Made by a program: the position numbers and the translations under genes. Shown here in pieces: positions 16,931 through 24,913 of a DNA stretch of 59,655 bases. The first letter of the stretch is position 1, and each line of letters starts with the position of its first letter. The notes beneath the pieces are model-generated. The model did no database searches and was not told the DNA's origin. It saw only the letters and a list, made by a program, of their open reading frames with translations. This stretch comes from Clostridiaceae bacterium (GTDB taxonomy: Bacteria > Bacillota > Clostridia > Christensenellales > CAG-917), in assembly GCA_031289315.1 (NCBI GenBank), contig JAITPR010000046.1:1-59655 (forward strand), given 5' to 3'.

Positions 16931-17416
16931 TCATACTGTGAATTCTATATCGAACACGATTACGGTTGACCTATAATTGTATTCAGTGTTCGGCATTTTT
17001 TTTGTTTCAATAAAAAAACCGTATTCCAAGCCGAAATACAATGTAATATTCACCGAGGTAAAAAGCTCTCGCGGAACAATATTTACTATCGGGTCGTCAG
17101 CGGAAGCCATAAGTATTAAGCTGTTATCGTTAGCGTCATCGCTCATGTTTGATGTCGATTTATATAAATTGTTTATGTAATCGCCGGCATATGTCGTCGA
17201 ATTTGTCACGGTAAAATTGTCAATTAGGTACGTGTTTCCGTTGTAGGTAAATGTATCTGTATCCGTCATGGGATAATTAATGTCACTTACCACGGCGTTT
17301 GCCGTTCCGGTAACACTGGGTACCAATAACATCAAACTCAACGCCACTAGCAACACAATCAGCATTGCTGCCAATTCTAGCTTTTGTAATCTTGTAATTT
17401 TTCCTAAGTTTTTCAT
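16931..17416 (-). CDS. Small exported protein, unknown
   Basis: A 161-aa protein with a long signal peptide or N-terminal anchor (about 16-40, AAMLIVLLVALSLMLLVPSV, followed by GTANA). The mature part is small, polar and beta-rich (Asn/Thr/Asp-rich) with no motif I can name. The AGGAG site lies just before the ATG. Middle gene of an envelope operon, 10 nt after the upstream lipoprotein gene. Confidence 0.6.
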   Translation of the reverse strand: MKNLGKITRLQKLELAAMLIVLLVALSLMLLVPSVTGTANAVVSDINYPMTDTDTFTYNGNTYLIDNFTVTNSTTYAGDYINNLYKSTSNMSDDANDNSLILMASADDPIVNIVPRELFTSVNITLYFGLEYGFFIETKKMPNTEYNYRSTVIVFDIEFTV

Positions 17417-17426
17417 GATTTTTCTC

Positions 17427-18011
17427 CTACTTGTTTGTCACATAATAACTGTTTTCAGGTTTAGCATAGCTTATTGAAACCGTAAATATATCTCCGTTTT
17501 CCATAATATATTCACAAGATTCTATCGTTAAACTTGCCAAAAAGCTATAGCCGCCAGTGAAGTCCTTTTGCCACATAAAGGACCATTTAGCCCAATACAT
17601 AAATTTAAAATTCCATTCGCCTTTCTCAACATCGAAAAATAACACATCGTTGTTTTCGGTTGCCGTATACGGTATTTGATAACCGGGTCTTGCCGAGAAC
17701 TCCAAATATTCCTCCGTATATGTGATATTCATGCCAATCTCCGCGTAAACTTCGTTAAGAAAAACCATCCACGGAACATAAGCATCGGCACTCGGATAAG
17801 GGAGTTTCCCTTCTTCAGTGGGGTTAAAGAGAAATCCGTTTCCTTTTTCACCGTTCACATAAAGTTGTACCATGCGCACCTCATAAACATCATATGGCGG
17901 CGGTTGGTCGGGAAACCCAAGGTTTTCCGGCTCCTTATTACATGCGGTTAAGGTGAATATAGCCACTACCGCTAAAATAAGGACTATAAATTTTGCTACT
18001 GTTTTCTTCAT
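17427..18011 (-). CDS. Lipoprotein, unknown
   Basis: A 194-aa lipoprotein. The signal peptide is followed by the lipobox LTA-C at Cys24. The mature domain is aromatic-rich (WNFKFMYWAKWSFMW) and beta-like, ending in SISYAKPENSYYVTNK. GGAGGAAAAG precedes the ATG. It is the first gene of the three-gene operon; together the operon would place a lipoprotein, a small exported protein and a two-TM protein at the envelope. No family recognised. Confidence 0.6.
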   Translation of the reverse strand: MKKTVAKFIVLILAVVAIFTLTACNKEPENLGFPDQPPPYDVYEVRMVQLYVNGEKGNGFLFNPTEEGKLPYPSADAYVPWMVFLNEVYAEIGMNITYTEEYLEFSARPGYQIPYTATENNDVLFFDVEKGEWNFKFMYWAKWSFMWQKDFTGGYSFLASLTIESCEYIMENGDIFTVSISYAKPENSYYVTNK

Positions 18012-19079
18012 AACTTTTCCTCCTATATTATGAGAATTTGTTTGGGTGGTTTAACATGAACTAAATTATCAACACTATTTCAAGTCTTGCACAAAGGCTT
18101 GCATTCGACAACTGTAGCCACTCCACAGACAAGTCCTGCACAAATGTTTTTTTCCGCTTACCATAACGGATAGGTTTAAACCGTCTTATCCGGCTTCACT
18201 TTTTCGCGGTTTAGTTTTCCCGCTTATCATAATGGATATTTGCGTCCTTATCGTTGGTCAATATTAAGCCAACCTATCTTGCGGCGAAGACAAAATTATC
18301 CTCTTAATCGCCGCATTGTTCATAAAGGCACCGCCTTTATATTTAAATGATACTACAAAATTCGAGCAATGTCAACATTTCTATGAATTTTGTTTTCAAA
18401 ACATGTTTTTATGAATTTTACTTTATAAATTTTGTGAGATTTTATCCACGTATGCCAAGTTAAAACATGGTTTTCGGCTCAAGAAACCAGCGGGGCAGCC
18501 TTGAATTGCGACGGGCAAATTGACAAGAATGGCAACGTAGTTATGGTTTTTTAAAAATCGACCCACTAAACTAAGACTAAAACTCCGTCGGAATATTTCT
18601 GAAAGCAAGGGGGCTACAATGACCATTTTTACGCCGCAGTACATAAGTCACAATGCGCGCTGAATGCGTGCTGAAATGAGATTTAATTTTACACGCTTTA
18701 CAAGGAACGGCATGAGTGTTATAATAAAGGTGGATAATAATTACGGCAAGATGGGCATGTTCCGTATAGAGGCGTTGTCGCGGACAAACCGCACTGCGCC
18801 AAAACATGGAATTACGCACGTACCCGGGCAACTCGCAAAGCTTTATGTTTTCGGGTTAGCTAGGCGCACGGTTACCGTATGCGGAGCAATCCGCTAAGGC
18901 GGTAGTGTCCGATTCGGATAAGCGGCAACGCTTAACTTGTATGCGCGGTGCACACCGTCTAAGCTAGACGGCAACCGCCGCCGGGACATAATTATTTCCC
19001 TTAAAACAAATGCGGACGGCGCAAATAAACGCGCCGTAGAGCGCGTAGGCGTTCACCGCTTTTTAGGAGAGTTACTTTG
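18012..19079. other. Long intergenic stretch, no convincing gene
   Basis: Over 1 kb without a supported gene. CAAGTC(C/T)TGCACAAA occurs at 18081 and 18130. CCGCTTA(C/T)CATAA(C/T)GGA occurs at about 18154 and 18220, a 66-bp spaced duplication. Short frames on both strands near 18.6-18.9 kb lack ribosome-binding sites and family resemblance. The last 150 nt form the GC-rich leader of the dehydrogenase gene and contain small self-complementary blocks (CCGTCTAAGCTAGACGG) of unknown role. Confidence 0.45.
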
Positions 19080-20072
19080 ATGAAAGCGTGGCAGATTGTC
19101 AGCAAACATCGCTTAGAACCGGTTGAAGTGAACCAGCAACGGAGCGACAACGAGGTTAAAATCAAAATTACCAAATCCGCATTTTCCTCAACGGATAAGG
19201 CAATTATCGAAGGACGCGGGGAGGTATACCCTATTATACCGGTACGCGCCGCCATCGGATTGGTAAGCGAAGCAACCGGTGCGTTCCGTCTAGGCGAACG
19301 CGTTGTAATCGACCCCTACGTATGTGATTTCGGAGACGCGCGTCCCGACACGGAGGGTTTGGTGCCGAATGTGAAAATCATGGGCGTAGACGTTCCCGGG
19401 CTGCTCCGCGATTTCGCAATCGTTCCGCGCGACAACGTGTGTTCCTTGCCGGAAAACGTCAAGGACTCCGACGCACTTTTCACGGAATACATTGCGTTAG
19501 GCTTAAAAACCCTGTCCGTTTTGGGCGTTAAAAAGGGTGATTACCTTGCCGTAATCGGGGCGAATACGTTGGGGAATATCATAGCGCAGCTTGCGGTATA
19601 TTATCAGGCAATTCCGATTTTGGTGGACAGCAGCCCGACAAAGCTTAAGCTTGCCGAAAAATACGGCATTTACTACACCATCAACTCCGAACAGTGCGAC
19701 GTGGAGCGGCGTGTTTTGGAGATAACAAGTGGAAGACGCGCCGACCGTACCGTGTACGAGGGCAAGAGCATTCTGCCGCCAAGCTATGCCGTTTCGCTCA
19801 CAAAGGACTGCGGACGCGTAGCGTTTGTAGGGTATAGCCGCTTTCTAGAGAAGGAATTACGGCTCTCCAACATACTGAAAAAGCAGTTGACAATCGTCGG
19901 CGTGGAAAACGGTTTCGGAGATATAAAATCCGCATTAAACATGCTTGCGACAAAGGCTATTCAGACGGACGGGCTTGTCGACAAGGAAATAACCTTCGAC
20001 GAAATACCCAAACTGCTAACCGAAATAAGCGAATGGCCGCTTACGTTCAGCAAAATCATAATCAACTCGTAA
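19080..20072 (+). CDS. MDR-family (alcohol dehydrogenase-like) oxidoreductase
   Basis: A 330-aa medium-chain dehydrogenase/reductase. The GroES-like N-terminal half contains VKIKITKSAFSSTDKAIIEG, and the Rossmann half begins at YLAVIGANTLGNIIAQLAVY (about 157-176) and continues to PILVDSSP, an NAD(P)-binding pattern. At the position where zinc-dependent members have the first catalytic cysteine (C-x-T/S-D) this protein has S-S-T-D, and no four-cysteine structural zinc loop is seen. It may be a zinc-independent member or an inactive homologue. AGGAGAG lies about 9 nt before the ATG; a TTG immediately upstream is less likely. It is a single gene with unknown substrate. Confidence 0.75.
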   Translation: MKAWQIVSKHRLEPVEVNQQRSDNEVKIKITKSAFSSTDKAIIEGRGEVYPIIPVRAAIGLVSEATGAFRLGERVVIDPYVCDFGDARPDTEGLVPNVKIMGVDVPGLLRDFAIVPRDNVCSLPENVKDSDALFTEYIALGLKTLSVLGVKKGDYLAVIGANTLGNIIAQLAVYYQAIPILVDSSPTKLKLAEKYGIYYTINSEQCDVERRVLEITSGRRADRTVYEGKSILPPSYAVSLTKDCGRVAFVGYSRFLEKELRLSNILKKQLTIVGVENGFGDIKSALNMLATKAIQTDGLVDKEITFDEIPKLLTEISEWPLTFSKIIINS

Positions 20073-20261
20073 GCGGAGCGCGGAAGCAACCCGACCCTTC
20101 GGGGACAGAGCATAAGCGGAACACGGAAACGCTACGGTTCTTTAGAGGGCGTGCCGGACGGACTTTTCCGGCGGTTTAAGTATTTTTCGGCATAATACGC
20201 GCGGAAATAAAAAGCGCCCTCAAAAATACGCCGTGTATTTAACTTTATGCGCAATAAATCC

Positions 20262-20290
20262 TTGACAACAGCTTTGCCGCGTGATATTCT
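20262..20290 (+). promoter_or_regulatory. tRNA-Ser promoter
   Basis: TTGACA (20262-20267), 17-bp spacer, TATTCT (20285-20290), about 88 bp before the mature tRNA. The remainder of 20073-20378 shows no gene. Confidence 0.65.
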
Positions 20291-20378
20291 TATCGGGCAA
20301 CCGTTTGAGAAACGCGGACAACCGTAGCTTAAAGCGCGGAGAAATCCGCCAATATTAATCGGCAAATTGTTTTTCGGT

Positions 20379-20470
20379 GGAGGGATACCCAAGTGGCTGA
20401 AGGGGCTCCCCTGCTAAGGGAGTAGCATGTGATGAGCGTGGCTCGGGTTCAAATCCCGATCCCTCCGCCA
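20379..20470 (+). tRNA. tRNA-Ser (GCU)
   Basis: The acceptor GGAGGGA pairs with TCCCTCC, followed by G and an encoded CCA. The anticodon arm CTCCCCT-GCT-AAGGGAG reads AGC/AGU serine codons. The long variable arm (about AGCATGTGATGAGCGTGGCT) and the GGTTCAAATCC T-arm are typical of class II tRNA-Ser. Confidence 0.95.
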
Positions 20471-20480
20471 AAGTCAAAAA

Positions 20481-20511
20481 AAGGAATTGTCGAATGGCAA
20501 TTCTTTTTTTT
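20481..20511 (+). terminator. Terminator of tRNA-Ser
   Basis: GAATTG and CAATTC form a stem with loop TCGAATGG, followed by eight T residues, 13 nt after the tRNA. Confidence 0.8.
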
Positions 20512-20665
20512 ATAGCTTCGACAAATTGTAACATATGTCGACACGCACTACAAAAATCCGCAAAATTACGATATATTCCTTGTGTAAGTTGTGGAAAATT
20601 GCCGCCCGTGTGATATTTTTGGGCATATATTACAAAAATATATTTTTCAAAAACACGAGGTAAAA

Positions 20666-21982
20666 ATGAGTTCAAATTTCAGCTTGAAAAAGACCTTCAC
20701 CGTATCTCTCGCGTTCGCATGGATTTCCATATTCAACAGCGTTTACGATACGGCGATGCCGTTAATATTAACGTCCTCCTCAAAAGAAGGAGGTCTTGCA
20801 CTAAGCTACACCGCTAGCGGCTTCGTCATGGCTTTGGATAACATACTGGCTCTACTATTGTTGCCGTTGTTCGGGTGGCTGTCCGATAAATCTAAGTCGC
20901 GTTACGGCAAGCGTACCCCCTACATACTTATAGGCACCGCCGTCGCAATCGCCTTTTGGCTTGCCGCCGGCATATTCCTTCATGTCGGCATGAAATGGCT
21001 TTTTCTTGTATCCGTCGGGATAACGCTTGCCGCTAACTCAGTATATCGCCCCGCCGGGCTGTCTATTCTGCCCGACCTAACCCCCGTAAAACACCGCCGT
21101 ACCGCCAACGCAATCACGCAAATCATAAGTATAATCGCGACCATTGTCGGTATAGTCATCGTCACGCTGTTTACTAGATACGGCTTCGACGTGATTTTCT
21201 ACGCCGATATCGCGTTCATGGCGCCGCTGATACTTATATTTATCTTAACCGTGCGCGAAAAAAAATGGACTGCCGAGATTCCTCCCCCGGACACCGCCGA
21301 CAGACAAGAATTCGCTCTGTCCGATTTCCGCGGCAACCGCGAAAATCTGTTGCGTAACCGCGTGTTGCTACTTGCCGCCGTGTTCTTCTTTTACGTCGCT
21401 TTCAACGGATTGGTGTCCTCTCTTTCGAACTACGCGACGCGCGTCTTAGGTCTAAGTAAATCAAGCTTCACCGTTCCGCAGCTTCTATGCCTGCTATCGG
21501 CTTGCGTAGCCGCCGTACCCGTAAGCAAGCTACAAAACAGGTTTAAACGCAAAACCCTCCTCGTCGTCGGCATGTCCGTAATGCTCATTGCGTTCGCCTT
21601 AGCCGGCTTTCAACGCGGGCTTACCGCACTTATGATACTGAGCTTTATCCTTGCCGGCACCGGTTACTCCGTGGCAATCGTCAACCTATACCCATATATG
21701 ATGGAGCTATCCGACCCCTCGCAGCTAGGTAAAAACACCGGCATATTCAACAACGCTATGATGATTGCCATGGTGCTTACTCCTATTATGAGCGGCGCGC
21801 TTGCCGATAGGTTCGGGCTAGAAATACTCTTTCCATATTGCATCGCCGCCCTCGCCGTCGCCGCCGGGTTCCTCCTCTTCATCAAGGATAAAACCCGCAA
21901 AAACCTCACCGGCGGTTCTCCCTATACCCTCCCCGTGGAAATCCCCGCCCCCACCGACTTCCCTCCGGAAGCAGTGTGCTGA
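20666..21982 (+). CDS. MFS transporter, glycoside/sugar-cation symporter type
   Basis: A 438-aa transporter with about 12 hydrophobic helices. Motif A between TM2 and TM3 is GWLSDKSKSRYGKRTPYILIG, characteristic of the GPH/SLC45-like branch that couples sugar or glycoside uptake to cations. The second half contains the pseudo-repeat SKLQNRFKRKTLLVVG and TM segments to LLFIKDKTRK. The start MSSNFSLKKTF is preceded by GAGG at 8 nt; upstream in-frame residues lack membrane or family character. A GH13 glucosidase lies 20 kb away, not linked. The gene is followed by a perfect 26-bp palindrome and a terminator. Substrate unknown. Confidence 0.85.
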   Translation: MSSNFSLKKTFTVSLAFAWISIFNSVYDTAMPLILTSSSKEGGLALSYTASGFVMALDNILALLLLPLFGWLSDKSKSRYGKRTPYILIGTAVAIAFWLAAGIFLHVGMKWLFLVSVGITLAANSVYRPAGLSILPDLTPVKHRRTANAITQIISIIATIVGIVIVTLFTRYGFDVIFYADIAFMAPLILIFILTVREKKWTAEIPPPDTADRQEFALSDFRGNRENLLRNRVLLLAAVFFFYVAFNGLVSSLSNYATRVLGLSKSSFTVPQLLCLLSACVAAVPVSKLQNRFKRKTLLVVGMSVMLIAFALAGFQRGLTALMILSFILAGTGYSVAIVNLYPYMMELSDPSQLGKNTGIFNNAMMIAMVLTPIMSGALADRFGLEILFPYCIAALAVAAGFLLFIKDKTRKNLTGGSPYTLPVEIPAPTDFPPEAVC

Positions 21983-22000
21983 TTTGGGATGTTAAGTACA

Positions 22001-22118
22001 GTTCCTTTTTGACGTCAAAAAGGAACCGAAAAAACGGCAACGTGACGTTGCATCCTGATAACTTGAAAAAACGCAGTCGCCGCAAGAATTAAAATTCTTA
22101 CGCTCAACCGCGTTTTTT
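22001..22118 (+). terminator. 3' palindrome plus terminator module, copy 1 (after MFS gene)
   Basis: A 26-bp perfect palindrome (22001-22026, arms GTTCCTTTTTGAC and its complement) is followed by an imperfect long hairpin (22064-22118) with AAAAAACGC and GCGTTTTTT at its base and AAGAATT/AATTCTT at its tip. The T run after the stem fits intrinsic termination of the MFS gene. Related modules follow two other genes. Confidence 0.65.
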
Positions 22119-22244
22119 AAATTATACGTATCAAACATCAAGATAGCCATTATTATGCTTTCAGTTTATATAATCATGACAGCCGCGTCCCCTTGGAAAG
22201 AAAATAGAAAGATGACGGGAAGGAAAATAAAAATACGAAAACGA

Positions 22245-22389
22245 GGAGATTAACACTACTAAATTTAAAAACGCGGTTGACGCTAAGGATATAATCCTGC
22301 GTCAACCGCGTTTTTCAAGTAATCAGTGTCAAGCTTCAAGCTTGCGGTTTTTCGGTTCCTTTTGGGCGCCCAAAGGGAACAAAGGCGCT
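22245..22389 (-). repeat. Inverted long repeat partner of 42716-42895
   Basis: The block running from ACTAAATTTAAAAACGCGG through the hairpin to GTGTCAAGCTTCAAGCTTGCGG matches the reverse complement of 42716-42895 over at least 110 bp, including the flanking GTGTCAAGCTTCAAGC arm and the GTTCCTTTTGGGCG palindrome. The remainder of 21983-22389 is non-coding. Confidence 0.7.
22267..22315. terminator. Perfect 17-bp stem terminator, copy 2 (after ferritin-like gene)
   Basis: AAAAACGCGGTTGACGC pairs perfectly with GCGTCAACCGCGTTTTT around a 15-nt loop. A/T tracts at both ends make it usable on either strand. It lies downstream of the minus-strand ferritin-like gene, with a second palindrome (GTTCCTTTTGGGCGCCCAAA...) at 22354-22381 between it and that gene's stop. 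An inverted, near-identical copy sits at 42822-42870. Confidence 0.75.
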
Positions 22390-23625
22390 CTATTCTCTGC
22401 CGACGGTGATGTTATCGTTGGTGCGTTTGCGGAGCGGGGGGATTGGGTGGGGGGCTTCTTCGAAGCGGTAATCCTTGCCGTTATCCTTTATATACTTAGC
22501 GATTGTGCTATGGCTAGCGACGTCGGCGGGTTTAGAGTTAACCGCGCTTTGGTAGGTGAAGAAGCGGAAATCGTTGGGGAGTTCCTTGACATTAGAGTAA
22601 TCCTCACGTTCGCCGGTGAGTTCCACGCTATTCATGACGCCGCGGACATACTCCTTATTGGGACCTAATTTAAGAAGCTCCGGGAACTCTCCGCCGGGAA
22701 TAACCTGCGACCAATGTTTTTTCTCGTACTTTTCGAGGAGTTGAGCGGCGCGGTGCAAGTGCGCGACCTCTTGCAGGTAGTGTTCGCCCCAAATCTTTTT
22801 GACGTTTTTGTCGGTCTCGTCGGCATAGCAGGAATAGTAGAGGTAGCACTCGGTATACTCGTGTTGCAGGAGGCTTTCAAGGAATGTGCAATTTCCGTCC
22901 ATAAGACTTCCGTAATGGCTGACGTGTTGCTCCTCAATCATGGCGATTTCTGCGTACAGCTTGCGCCCTAAGTCGCTGGTATAGAAGGACGCTTGGTTCA
23001 TGTAATAGTTCATAGTTTGCTGTTCGGCGGCGGTAATAATGGCGATATGCAGCTTCGTGAGCGGGTCGGCGGTTTTGAAATTGACGCCGCGCTTCACGTC
23101 GTCGAACGGGTGGCGGTGTTCGGAGATGGTGGGACGCCCCGGCATAATTTCCGTATAGCTACCCACAAGGCGTTCGGCTTGCACGCCGTGTTCCATTTCG
23201 AGCAGGTCGGCGTATCGGTAGAGGTGGTCAAAATCCTCCAAAAGCGCGAAATCCAACGCCTTTTTAACGTATTTATCCTTTTCGTTGCGCGCCATACAAG
23301 CCGTCAAATCCACGGCAAGCTGTTCATAGGAAATTGTGGTTTCAAGTAAATTTTCGTCAATCGGTTTCAGGCAAGATATACGCTTCTGTTGTTGCTGTTC
23401 TTGCTTGCGGATTAACGCCAGTTCACGGCGAATATCTTGATTTACGCAATGGCGGTGAAAATGGTGCGAACTCCACACCGCCTCGTACTCCGCGCCGTTC
23501 ATCAGTATTATGCGGCATTTTGTGTATGGATCGACTTCGTTTTTATCATAGGACTTAGGATACATGGTCTTCCAGTCCAAAAAGCCGTCCCCTATTTGCA
23601 TCGGTTTTTCATTAAACGGATTCAT
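22390..23625 (-). CDS. Ferritin-like domain protein, unknown role
   Basis: A 411-aa soluble protein. The central part (about 125-310) is all-helical with repeated Glu...Glu-x-x-His patterns: DLLEMEHGVQ, EIAMIEEQHVSHY and EHYLQEVAHLHRAA. This is the metal-ligand pattern of ferritin-like di-iron proteins, with at least two ferritin-like halves. The N-terminal 120 residues (with VDPYTKCRIILMNGAEYEA) and the proline-rich tail are unassigned. The reaction is unknown; oxygen or peroxide handling is a guess from the fold. AAGGAGAG lies 15 nt before the ATG, a long but usable distance. Followed by a palindrome and a strong terminator. Confidence 0.6.
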   Translation of the reverse strand: MNPFNEKPMQIGDGFLDWKTMYPKSYDKNEVDPYTKCRIILMNGAEYEAVWSSHHFHRHCVNQDIRRELALIRKQEQQQQKRISCLKPIDENLLETTISYEQLAVDLTACMARNEKDKYVKKALDFALLEDFDHLYRYADLLEMEHGVQAERLVGSYTEIMPGRPTISEHRHPFDDVKRGVNFKTADPLTKLHIAIITAAEQQTMNYYMNQASFYTSDLGRKLYAEIAMIEEQHVSHYGSLMDGNCTFLESLLQHEYTECYLYYSCYADETDKNVKKIWGEHYLQEVAHLHRAAQLLEKYEKKHWSQVIPGGEFPELLKLGPNKEYVRGVMNSVELTGEREDYSNVKELPNDFRFFTYQSAVNSKPADVASHSTIAKYIKDNGKDYRFEEAPHPIPPLRKRTNDNITVGRE

Positions 23626-24124
23626 ATTTTTTTGTAACTTCTCTCCTTAATATTATCGGCGCCGGGCGGGAGAAAATCGTTTAAAGATATTTTCGCCACC
23701 GCTCATGGATTTAAAGGGTTTTTTAAAGAACCCGAACCGAAGCGGATTTACAAAACCGTCATGAGCCAACGTAACGGTTTGGATTGTATTCGGACACTTT
23801 TAAGCCGTCTGCAATCTAAACCCAACACGCAGCCGTTTAAAACGCATCGAAAATCGCTTGAACGAACCTTCTCCCGCCGCCGCCGTACCCTTAGTATTTG
23901 CCTATGTCGGGCGGTTTATACTTGCTTTGAAAAATTTGAGGGGACAATCCGTGGAGATGGGGAAAATTCTAGCGGCAAACCGAACTTTAAGAGTAGCGAA
24001 TTGAGGCGTTGAGAGTTAGGAGCGGAGAGTTTAAAAATCAGGGTTCAGTGTTGAGAATTAGAAGTTGAAGTTAGAAATTGAGAATTTAGGGATTTTGGGG
24101 TTAGAATTTTATTGTATTACCTTC
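23626..24124. other. Intergenic, purine-rich low complexity
   Basis: The right half (about 24000-24110) is a plus-strand purine-rich run built from GTTGAGAATTAGAAGTTGAA-like words. A frame at 23761-24012 has no ribosome-binding site or family resemblance and is not called. Confidence 0.4.
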
Positions 24125-24844
24125 CTACATATACTGGCGCAAGCGTTTTTTGCACTCCTTCCAGTCGGGCATGCGCGCTTCTACAAAGGCGTAGAAATCC
24201 GCATCGTGGCGATAGTGGATTAAATGGGTAAGCTCATGCAAAACCACGTAGCGTATGCATGCCATGTCCGACCTTATAAGGTTTTCATTGAAGACTATTT
24301 TCGATTGTTTCGGGGTGCAACTGCCCCAAAGTGTTTTCATTTTGCGAATTTGAAATATCGGCTTTGCTATGCCCAACGGTGCAAAGAAGCGGTCGTAAAA
24401 ATCGTTCAGTTCTTCCGCGTATATCTTTGCGGCAAGCTTCCTCAACCACGCGCGGTATACGCTCCCCGCCTCCGTTTCATCGGACGGGTTTGTTAGATAC
24501 AGGTTTACCGTACCGCCGGAAAACACGGCATGCGGTTTGGCGCCCTTAAGCCGCACTATTTCAAAGCTTTTGCCGAATATCAAGGCGGATTTATAGCTTT
24601 CGACTTCGGACAGGTTGTTCTTGTTAAACGCCTCTTGCCGCGTCTTGACGTGCTTACAAACCCAGTCGCGCATGGATAAAAGGTAGTCCGTCGCCCACGC
24701 ATCCGGCGTACCGTACGGCAAATTCAACACCACGGATGCGTCGCGTTCCACCTTTAGATATACGTTTTTTATGCGTTTTCTAACAAAGGCGACCGTCACC
24801 GTTCCGCGTCCGTCGCCCAAGTCTAGATTATACGATTTAATCAT
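24125..24844 (-). CDS. DUF45/YgjP-type zinc metallopeptidase
   Basis: A 239-aa protein of the YgjP-like (SprT-like M48 clan) metallopeptidases. The zinc motif is HELTHL in VLHELTHLIHYRHDADFY near residue 203, with the third ligand expected in HDADF. The N-terminal strands (KNVYLKVERDASVVLNLPYG) and the segment KTLWGSCTPKQSKIVFN are hallmarks of the family. It is often found near type I restriction genes, but none is here. The start is uncertain: neither MIKSYNLDLG (chosen) nor an ATG at 24886 has a Shine-Dalgarno. The stop of the WG-repeat gene lies 70 nt upstream, so cotranscription is likely. Confidence 0.8.
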   Translation of the reverse strand: MIKSYNLDLGDGRGTVTVAFVRKRIKNVYLKVERDASVVLNLPYGTPDAWATDYLLSMRDWVCKHVKTRQEAFNKNNLSEVESYKSALIFGKSFEIVRLKGAKPHAVFSGGTVNLYLTNPSDETEAGSVYRAWLRKLAAKIYAEELNDFYDRFFAPLGIAKPIFQIRKMKTLWGSCTPKQSKIVFNENLIRSDMACIRYVVLHELTHLIHYRHDADFYAFVEARMPDWKECKKRLRQYM

Positions 24845-24913
24845 GATTATTTTGTAGTAAGCGTTAAAATTATGGCGTGTTTTCATAACCGAAAGCACGC
24901 CCTAGAGAAAGTT

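Noticed and set aside
18577..18897. Two overlapping small genes (one on each strand)
   Set aside because: No Shine-Dalgarno, no promoter pattern, no recognisable domain, and they overlap each other almost fully.
20355..20675. 106-codon minus-strand frame over tRNA-Ser
   Set aside because: Overlaps the tRNA and terminator in antisense; no coding features.
23761..24012. 83-codon plus-strand frame
   Set aside because: No ribosome-binding site or family similarity; basic/Arg-Ser-rich composition is typical of random GC-rich frames.
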